From Acidobacteriaceae bacterium (GTDB lineage: Bacteria > Acidobacteriota > Terriglobia > Terriglobales > Acidobacteriaceae): a stretch of DNA of 19,819 bases. The stretch spans positions 1 to 19,819 of the forward strand of contig JASHYS010000311.1 of assembly GCA_030042915.1 (NCBI GenBank). Reading direction: 5' to 3'. A program made the position numbers and the translations under genes. The notes under the pieces were generated by a model. It worked only from the letters and a program-made list of their open reading frames with translations, was not told where the DNA came from and made no database searches. Below, in pieces: positions 15,701 through 19,819 of this stretch; position 1 is the first letter of the stretch, and every line of letters begins with the position of its first letter.

Positions 15701-16519
15701 GCTGCCGCCTTGCTGGGCCAGGCGGTGGATGCGTATCAACAGGTCCTCCAGGTGCGGACAAAACAGAACTCCCCGACCGCCTGGGCGGTGAACGAATACC
15801 AGCTCGGAACTGCCTTGCGCGACCAGGGCATACTTGCCGCCGGCGATCAGGCTGCCGCCTTCTTCGGCCTGGCTGCGCAGGCCTACGAACATACGCTCGA
15901 AGTTTTCACCCGGACCGACTCGCCCGGCGGTTGGTCAGAGACTGAGGACAGCCTGGGTGAGGTCGAGGCTGCGCGCGGAGATTTTGCCGGCGCCGCCGCT
16001 GCCTATCGGTCGGCTCTCGAAGTCGATCCCAACTTCGCCGTGATTCTCCAGAAACTCAGCGATATCGATCATGACGAACTGTTCGCCTTCGACGAGGCCT
16101 TTAAACTTGACCAGCAGCGTGTCCGGGCCGATTCATCCCTGGGCAACCATATGGACCTGATGGAGGCCGCACTCACCGCTTCCCGCTTCGACGTCTGCCT
16201 TCAGCAATCCGCTTCACTGCCCGACAGCGCGCTTTCGCCTCCTTTCATCCTGGTGCGCAAGGCACTCGAACTGGCCTGCCAGTGGGGATCGGGCGACAGG
16301 AGCGCGGCTGTTGCCTCTGACCAGGCGCTTTTGCCGCTCGCCGCAGGCGTCCGCAAAAATGCGTTTACTTTTTCCGGCACCCTGCATTATCTTTCGTCCG
16401 CGCCTGCTTTCTCCCCGGGCCGCGATTCCTGGATTGCTCTTTTCACCGCCATTCAGAGCGGCGACGCTGCCGGCATCACCGCGGCCTTGCATCAACTTGA
16501 GCCGATAATGCAAGAATAG
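12725..16519 (+). CDS. Large exported protein: beta-sandwich domain and about 15 tandem 50-residue TPR-like repeats
   Basis: A 1264-residue protein starting at GTG 12725, with GGAGGT four bases upstream. A signal sequence is visible: RRALLVSLLIS, then either a lipobox (LISC, Cys17) or an AIA cleavage site before Gln26. Residues of about 33-120 look like a carboxypeptidase-regulatory-type beta domain (VKGVSVSVMF, TDARGVTNSQGQALLQV). A helical, Gln-rich region follows (about 130-360). Then come about 15 tandem 50-residue units, from about 365 to 1110, with the theme PQDWAxTQNNLGxAL, GGDKA and AFQNALQVRTR. This is a long form of the TPR found in some bacterial signalling and conflict proteins. 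The C-terminal 150 residues are helical. It probably acts as a periplasmic or membrane-anchored scaffold. The TIR gene follows after 12 bases, so joint expression is likely. No known orthologue is recognised. Confidence 0.8.
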   Translation: MANTSRRALLVSLLISCATAWPAIAQKPAPQQEVTVVVVNALPQPAQPVKGVSVSVMFQNVTDARGVTNSQGQALLQVSPDAAQQNDLHIEVSGAGDLVIYQPAGGQLSALSATIVISLLPKGSPALLGPAQIEALLHRALLQVNSLQNQVSALRQGAASQNQNPDLGASIAAWAQVNGFSTAQVDQQVQQWAQNVQRQSDRATTEQKALAELALKHYASAAQLFTQAGKADQQQLGDEDSEEQTLEAQQKALEAARQAIVDKARASLRQLLDDAQQAAGAHQLNLQYRQATLALDNAESVAQAEYKKHPGDKGIHVLWLQALFYAADARWCEGEIAPAGQSLALFAQAADDFQLLQNEYLALGDQHMTAAAQGSLGIALSEEGERSGGDKSIALLGQAVDAFQKTLQVDTQASSPLEWSKTQNDLADTLESEAERLGGDKGAALLGQAIAAFQKSLEVQTKAGSPQDWASTQNNLAIAYEDAGELAGGNKAMSMLDQAAAAVAKALEVRTRADYPQEWAQSQVNLGSIYVDEGVRSGGNAEALLEKAVESFQNALQVYTRDALPQMWATAEDDLGAALDDQATHSNGDQSLALLGNAIEAFQNALQVETKTDLPQDWAKTQNNLGKALSDEADRAGGDKAADLFAQAAQAFQNALQVQTRDELPQQWALSQANLGDAFLDESRHAAGDKARALLAQSVQAFESALQVFTRANSPQDWARTQSQLGSVLEEQGELLDGDAAMGMLDRAVKAYQDALQVRTRDDLPQDWGDTENDLGIALSDEAERSVGEKATALFSQAVQAYQDALQVRTQADFPQDWAATEYNLGNTLQQLGDRSSDAQAAVLLDQSVKAYEGALRVETKTALPQDHARAECGLALALLSEALFAAHDKAVTLDAAAVQAYGEALEIYTPAGAPQDWADAESGLGTALDAEGQLAADDKALPLFDQAVQAFQNALKIRTRAGLPQDWTVSESHLANALLHEAEHSTADRTHAAALLGQAVDAYQQVLQVRTKQNSPTAWAVNEYQLGTALRDQGILAAGDQAAAFFGLAAQAYEHTLEVFTRTDSPGGWSETEDSLGEVEAARGDFAGAAAAYRSALEVDPNFAVILQKLSDIDHDELFAFDEAFKLDQQRVRADSSLGNHMDLMEAALTASRFDVCLQQSASLPDSALSPPFILVRKALELACQWGSGDRSAAVASDQALLPLAAGVRKNAFTFSGTLHYLSSAPAFSPGRDSWIALFTAIQSGDAAGITAALHQLEPIMQE
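13823..16070 (+). repeat. In-gene tandem repeat, 150-bp period
   Basis: The tandem units of the TPR gene repeat with a period of very nearly 150 bp. The W codons of the first and last clear PxxW motifs are at 13979 and 15932, 1953 bases apart, which is 13 units of 150.2. Two pairs of units share identical DNA blocks of 25 bases: 14523-14547 with 14673-14697, and 14981-15005 with 15131-15155. Both pairs are exactly 150 bases apart. This indicates recent unit duplication or gene conversion. Confidence 0.9.
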
Positions 16520-16531
16520 ATTTCTGGACTA

Positions 16532-17275
16532 ATGGCCAAATACGACGTCTTCCTCAGCTACTCCCGCGCCGACACGGAACGCGTAGCCCCGCTGCGCGAC
16601 GAGTTACGCAAGCTGGGCTATCGCGTCTTCTTCGACACCGAGTCCATCGACCCCGGCGAGCAATGGAAGCGGCGCCTCGAGCGCTCCATCCGCGCCTCGC
16701 GCGCTCTCGTCCTGTGCTGGTCAAAAAACGTCCTCGGCCACGAATTCATCACCTTCGAATACTCGCGCGCCGAAGCCCTACACAAACCCGTGCTGCCCTG
16801 GCTGCTCGACACTACGCCTCTGCCGCAGATGCTCGAAATTCAAGGCATCCCCACGGCCGACCCCGCAGTGGTTGCCGCCAAGCTCAAGCCCGCGTTGGGT
16901 TGGCCGCTCACGCGCCGGCGCAGGCTCTCTGCAGTGCTCGCCTTTTGTGCCGTCATTCTGATCGGCGCCGGCATTCGCTACGCCTTGCGCCCCCCTCCGC
17001 CGCCTCCGCCGTGGGTGTTCAAGGGCGAAGTCACCGACCGCCTCACCAGCCTGCCCATCGCGGGAGTCGAAGTCGACGTCTATAAGACGCCTGACCAAAT
17101 CGAGGGAACCACGCAGACCGACGCACAGGGCAACTTCCTTGTTTGGGTGCCGGTGCCACAGCCCCCGACCATCGAGGTGCGCTTTCGCGTAGTCGGCTAC
17201 TGTCCCGAGCAGCCCCTCCAGGTCCCAACCGACAAACCCTGGAACATGGATCTGGCCAAGCCGCCCTGCAACTGA
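16532..17275 (+). CDS. TIR-domain membrane protein with extracytoplasmic beta-sandwich domain
   Basis: A 247-residue protein in four parts. Residues 3-125 are a TIR domain: box 1 DVFLSYSRADTE, the loop FFDTESIDPGEQW, and LVLCWSKNVLG followed by Glu76 in FEYSRA, which aligns with the catalytic glutamate of NAD-cleaving TIR domains. RRRR (128-131) precedes one helix (132-148), placing the TIR domain in the cytoplasm. Seven prolines (154-160) form a stiff hinge. Residues 161-247 resemble a carboxypeptidase-regulatory-like domain (FKGEVTDRLTSLPIAGVEVDVY, TQTDAQGNFLV). The ATG lies 12 bases after the TPR stop, without a strong ribosome-binding site, so coupling to the upstream gene is likely. NAD cleavage is inferred from the family; many TIR domains only mediate binding. 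Confidence 0.88.
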   Translation: MAKYDVFLSYSRADTERVAPLRDELRKLGYRVFFDTESIDPGEQWKRRLERSIRASRALVLCWSKNVLGHEFITFEYSRAEALHKPVLPWLLDTTPLPQMLEIQGIPTADPAVVAAKLKPALGWPLTRRRRLSAVLAFCAVILIGAGIRYALRPPPPPPPWVFKGEVTDRLTSLPIAGVEVDVYKTPDQIEGTTQTDAQGNFLVWVPVPQPPTIEVRFRVVGYCPEQPLQVPTDKPWNMDLAKPPCN

Positions 17276-17322
17276 ATAAAGCACCGAAGTAAACGAAAGA
17301 AGTGAAATGACCGGGCCGGTTG

Positions 17323-17364
17323 CCCCATCCTAATCGGGTCTTTGCTTTTCCGGTTAGGGTGGGG
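17323..17364. repeat. Strong palindromic stem-loop (REP-like or terminator)
   Basis: CCCCATCCTAATCGG (17323-17337) and CCGGTTAGGGTGGGG (17350-17364) pair at all 15 positions, two of them G-T, around a 12-base loop. No T-run follows, so it is not a textbook intrinsic terminator, but it lies between the TIR and heptosyltransferase genes and may limit read-through. The left-arm similarity to 12536-12546 suggests a dispersed repeat family. Confidence 0.7.
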
Positions 17365-17433
17365 GCGAGAGCACCCTCACCTCCGAACTCCAGGCTTCAC
17401 GCGATCGCTCCTTCCCTGTGCGAAAATCATTCT

Positions 17434-18528
17434 TTGCACGCACAGTCCAACTTCCGTCTGCTCGTGGTCCGCATGGGCGCCATGGGCGACATCCTGCACG
17501 CGCTTCCCGCCGTCACGGCTCTGCGCCTTTCTCATCCCGATTGGCAAATTGGCTGGGTTGTCGAACCCCGTTGGCTGCCACTGCTGAAAGCAGGGTGCGA
17601 GGGAGCAAGGGAGCAAGGATCAGCGATCGACAATTGCCGCAGTCCTGCGATGCCTCTTATCGATCGCGTGCACTTCGCTCCCATGCGTGCGTGGAAACGC
17701 CGCCCGCTGAGTGCCACGACATTTGCCGAAATCAAGTCCCTGCGCCGCGAGTTGCGCGCCGCACAGTATCATGCGGTTCTCGATCTCCAGGGCGCCTTGC
17801 GCTCGGCCGCCATCGGCCGCATCAGCGGCTGCCGTCGCCGCATCGGCGAGTCCAAACCTCGTGAGTGGCCGGCGCGATGGCTCTTCACTGAACGCGTAAC
17901 CACGCACGGCGCGCACGTCATCGAGCAGGATGTGGAGCTTGCCAGCGCCGTTGCCGGCGACGATCTCATGGCGGCCGATCCGCTGCTTCCCCTCGATCCC
18001 GCCGCCGAAAACTGGTGCAGCGATTGGCTCGCCGCCACATTTCCTGGCGATCTGCGCCCTATCGCGCTCATCACCCCCGGAGCCGGCTGGGGCGCCAAGC
18101 GCTGGCCGCCCGAGCGCTACGCCCATGTCGCTCACGGTCTCGGTGAGCGCGGCCTCCGAGTCCTGGTCAACGCCGGACCGGGCGAGGAGCTGCTCGCCCA
18201 GACCATCGCCTCCGGCGGCGCGGCCGTTCCCGTCAGCCCCATCCTGCCGCAGTTGATCGCCCTCACGCGCCGCATCGCCCTGTGCATTGGCGGCGACACG
18301 GGCCCGCTTCATCTCGCCAGTGCGCTCGGTCGTCCCGTCGTCGGCATCTACGGCCCCACCGATCCCAGCCGCAACGGCCCCTTCGGCACCCGCGCCCGGG
18401 TCCTGCGTAGTCCCGAGAGCCGCCGCGACCACTCCCGCCGGTCCGCACCTGAAGCCGGCCTGCTCACCATCACGCCTGACGACGTGCTCGCCGCCACGGA
18501 TCTGCTCGACGCGGAGCGCGCCCTATGA
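17434..18528 (+). CDS. Glycosyltransferase family 9, heptosyltransferase I-like
   Basis: A protein of about 364 residues in the GT9 family (WaaC-like), which transfers heptose from ADP-heptose to the inner core of LPS at the cytoplasmic face. The N-terminal domain begins RLLVVRMGAMGDILHALPAV, with the conserved Asp19 in GD. LQGALRSAAIG follows. The C-terminal domain has LITPGAGWGAKRWP and the nucleotide-sugar motif GGDTGPLHLAS (Asp288), then VVGIYGPTDPSRNGPFG. The start is uncertain: the frame is open back to TTG 17320, but that stretch contains the palindrome, so TTG 17434 just before the first strand is preferred, without a clear ribosome-binding site. Residues of about 56-72 hold an insertion-like segment encoded by a GGGAGCAA tandem repeat. 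Gene symbol withheld because subtype is not proven. It overlaps the next gene by 4 bases. Confidence 0.85.
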   Translation: MHAQSNFRLLVVRMGAMGDILHALPAVTALRLSHPDWQIGWVVEPRWLPLLKAGCEGAREQGSAIDNCRSPAMPLIDRVHFAPMRAWKRRPLSATTFAEIKSLRRELRAAQYHAVLDLQGALRSAAIGRISGCRRRIGESKPREWPARWLFTERVTTHGAHVIEQDVELASAVAGDDLMAADPLLPLDPAAENWCSDWLAATFPGDLRPIALITPGAGWGAKRWPPERYAHVAHGLGERGLRVLVNAGPGEELLAQTIASGGAAVPVSPILPQLIALTRRIALCIGGDTGPLHLASALGRPVVGIYGPTDPSRNGPFGTRARVLRSPESRRDHSRRSAPEAGLLTITPDDVLAATDLLDAERAL

Positions 18529-19181
18529 CCCCGCACTCCTCTCCTCCAAAAAGTCGAGGCGCGGAGCGCTGGCAGAAGGTTGCGCGGCGCATCCGCGTAC
18601 CCCTGGGTTTCGTCATCGCGGCTGTCTATCTCTACCTCGCCGCCACGCGTCCATCCCAGCCCGTTGCCATCGCGTGGAGCCTCGTTCTCGTCGTTCCCGG
18701 CCTGGCTTTGCGCGCTGCCGCGTCGGGCACGGTCAAGAAAAACCGCGAACTCACGGTCACCGGCCCTTACGCCTACACGCGCAATCCCCTCTATCTCGGC
18801 TCCATGCTTCTGGCGGCCGGCTTCGCGCTCGCCGCTCTCAGTTGGCCCGTGGCGCTGCTGCTTGCTGCCGCGTTCGCGGCCATCTACCTTCCCGTCATCG
18901 CCGCCGAAGAGCAGTTCCTGCGCGCCACCTTCCCCGAATTCGATGATTATCGCCGCCATGTGCCCCGCTTGCTGCCCCGGCTCACGCCCTGGAAACCTGA
19001 GCACGCGAAACACTTATCAGACGTTTCCCAAGCAGTTACCTCCGCGTCGAATGGCGGCTTTTCCCTCACCCTCTATCGCAAACACCGCGAGTACAATGCG
19101 GCATTAGGGGCCGCACTGCTGTACCTGAGCCTGCTTCTTCTGCGCCCGGTGCTCCAGGCCATTCTGCACCGGACCTGGTGA
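18525..19181 (+). CDS. Isoprenylcysteine carboxyl methyltransferase-like integral membrane protein
   Basis: A 218-residue membrane protein of the ICMT/PEMT-like methyltransferase group. Hydrophobic segments lie at about 27-42, 50-68, 88-104, 106-126 and 190-212. The family core is visible: TVTGPYAYTRNPLYLGSMLL, then EEQFLRATFPEFDDYRRHVPRLLP, where the EE and DYRRHVPRLLP parts form the SAM-binding site in ICMT. The substrate of bacterial members is mostly unknown; lipids or quinones are possible. Its ATG overlaps the heptosyltransferase stop (ATGA at 18525-18528), indicating translational coupling and perhaps a role in envelope lipid modification. The tail after residue 150 (a loop rich in Ser/Gln and an extra helix) goes beyond the usual core. 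Confidence 0.8.
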   Translation: MTPHSSPPKSRGAERWQKVARRIRVPLGFVIAAVYLYLAATRPSQPVAIAWSLVLVVPGLALRAAASGTVKKNRELTVTGPYAYTRNPLYLGSMLLAAGFALAALSWPVALLLAAAFAAIYLPVIAAEEQFLRATFPEFDDYRRHVPRLLPRLTPWKPEHAKHLSDVSQAVTSASNGGFSLTLYRKHREYNAALGAALLYLSLLLLRPVLQAILHRTW

Positions 19182-19248
19182 GCAGTTTTCGCGTTCGCAA
19201 AGTCCAACCGAGAGGGTCGGGCCATCTCACAAGGAGCCGTGCCGAAAA

Positions 19249-19819
19249 TTGAAGACACGCAGGAACGCAGTCACCCTGTTGTGCGGTCTCATGCTTGCGG
19301 CCGCGTTGCATGCCCAGCAGACGGTCCCACTCGCTCCACCGCGCCCCGGTTATATCTTTCCGCAAAAGCAAACCCTCACCTACACCGTAGATTGGAGGGT
19401 CTTCCCCGCCGGCACCGCAGTCATCCATTTTGAAGCGGCGGGCGATCGCGAGCGCATCGCCGCCTCAGCCGACACCAGCGGCGCCATCAACATGCTGTTC
19501 CACGTTGCCGACAATTTTCAGTCCGACTTCGACCGTGCCCGCGGCTGCACTTTCGACTTCGACAAGCAGACTGTCGAGGGTCGCCGCCAGATCAACTCCA
19601 CCCTCCGCGTTGACTATCCCGGCTCAAAGTCCATCCTCGACGAAAAGAACATGGTCAACGGGCAGGCCAAGCACGTGGAATTGCCCATCTACGGTTGCCT
19701 CACCGATCTGCTCACCGGCGTGTTCTACGCTTCGTCGCAGCCCATGGCGCTGGGACACAACTTCGTGATTCCTGTGGTCGACGCCATGCACACCGTCCTC
19801 GTCACCATGAAGGTGGAAA
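19249..19819 (+). CDS. DUF3108 domain secreted protein, 3'-truncated by the window end
   Basis: An open frame of 190 codons that continues past the right edge. It starts at TTG 19249, with AAGGAG 12 bases upstream. The product begins with a clear signal peptide: MKTRRNAV, a hydrophobic LLCGLMLAAAL, then HAQQ as the cleavage region. The mature part fits DUF3108: PPRPGYIFPQKQTLTYTVDW, VFPAGTAVIHFEA, SDFDRARGCTFDFDKQ, and IYGCLTDLLTGVFYASSQ, followed by MALGHNFVIPVVD. DUF3108 proteins are periplasmic or outer-membrane-associated with unknown role. It follows the ICMT-like gene by 67 bases on the same strand. The frame has no ATG before residue 15, so ATG-only callers would miss or shorten it. 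Confidence 0.8.
   Translation, partial: MKTRRNAVTLLCGLMLAAALHAQQTVPLAPPRPGYIFPQKQTLTYTVDWRVFPAGTAVIHFEAAGDRERIAASADTSGAINMLFHVADNFQSDFDRARGCTFDFDKQTVEGRRQINSTLRVDYPGSKSILDEKNMVNGQAKHVELPIYGCLTDLLTGVFYASSQPMALGHNFVIPVVDAMHTVLVTMKVE

Noticed and set aside
13823..16070. CRISPR-like or satellite array
   Set aside because: The 150-bp units are in one open frame, diverge at wobble positions and encode TPR-like helices; there are no short constant repeats with variable spacers.
17620..18432. A 270-residue open frame antisense to the heptosyltransferase
   Set aside because: The plus strand has the GT9 motifs GAMGD and GDTGPLHLAS; the antisense frame has none.

Overview
The window looks like a chromosomal segment of a GC-rich, Gram-negative bacterium, most likely of the phylum Acidobacteriota (class Terriglobia or a relative). 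This is inferred from several traits together: a Tad pilus operon carrying a DUF192-like gene, a double-length ThyX, an LPS heptosyltransferase, and TTAGGG-like short repeats and CCCC/GGGG palindromes between genes. No rRNA, tRNA, IS element, prophage or CRISPR array was seen. Reading frames on both strands are long because of the GC content, and many antisense frames are shadows.

Region 1 (1-7186, minus strand) is a Tad/Flp-type pilus and secretion operon. In transcription order it holds a prepilin peptidase (TadV/CpaA), a CpaE/TadZ-like localisation ATPase, the CpaF/TadA motor ATPase, TadB, TadC, a 31-residue membrane microprotein that standard callers would miss, a protein joining a DUF192-like domain to a complete PilZ (c-di-GMP) motif set, a TadE-like pseudopilin, and the start of a second TadE/TadG-like gene that leaves the window. 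The 375 bases upstream hold a good candidate sigma-54 promoter facing the operon. Divergent from it (7562-8983) lies a sigma-54 activator, which makes a local regulatory pair plausible.

Region 2 (9057-12507) is housekeeping: a canonical FabG reductase, a DUF2071/YqjF-like protein, and a double-length ThyX whose two diagnostic motifs are split between its halves. The FabG 3' flank carries a telomere-like, quadruplex-type G-run on its transcribed strand.

Region 3 (12725-17275) is the most unusual part. Two genes 12 bases apart encode (a) a 1264-residue exported protein with about 15 tandem 50-residue TPR-like repeats, encoded with an almost exact 150-bp period, and (b) a TIR-domain protein with one membrane helix, a seven-proline hinge and an extracytoplasmic beta-sandwich. 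Both proteins have a similar carboxypeptidase-regulatory-like beta domain outside the membrane. This suggests an envelope sensor coupled to a cytoplasmic TIR effector; the function is inferred.

Region 4 (17323-19819) begins with a strong palindromic stem-loop. A heptosyltransferase-I-like GT9 gene follows, then an ICMT-like membrane methyltransferase gene overlapping it by 4 bases, then a truncated DUF3108 secreted-protein gene starting at TTG. These fit cell-envelope biogenesis.
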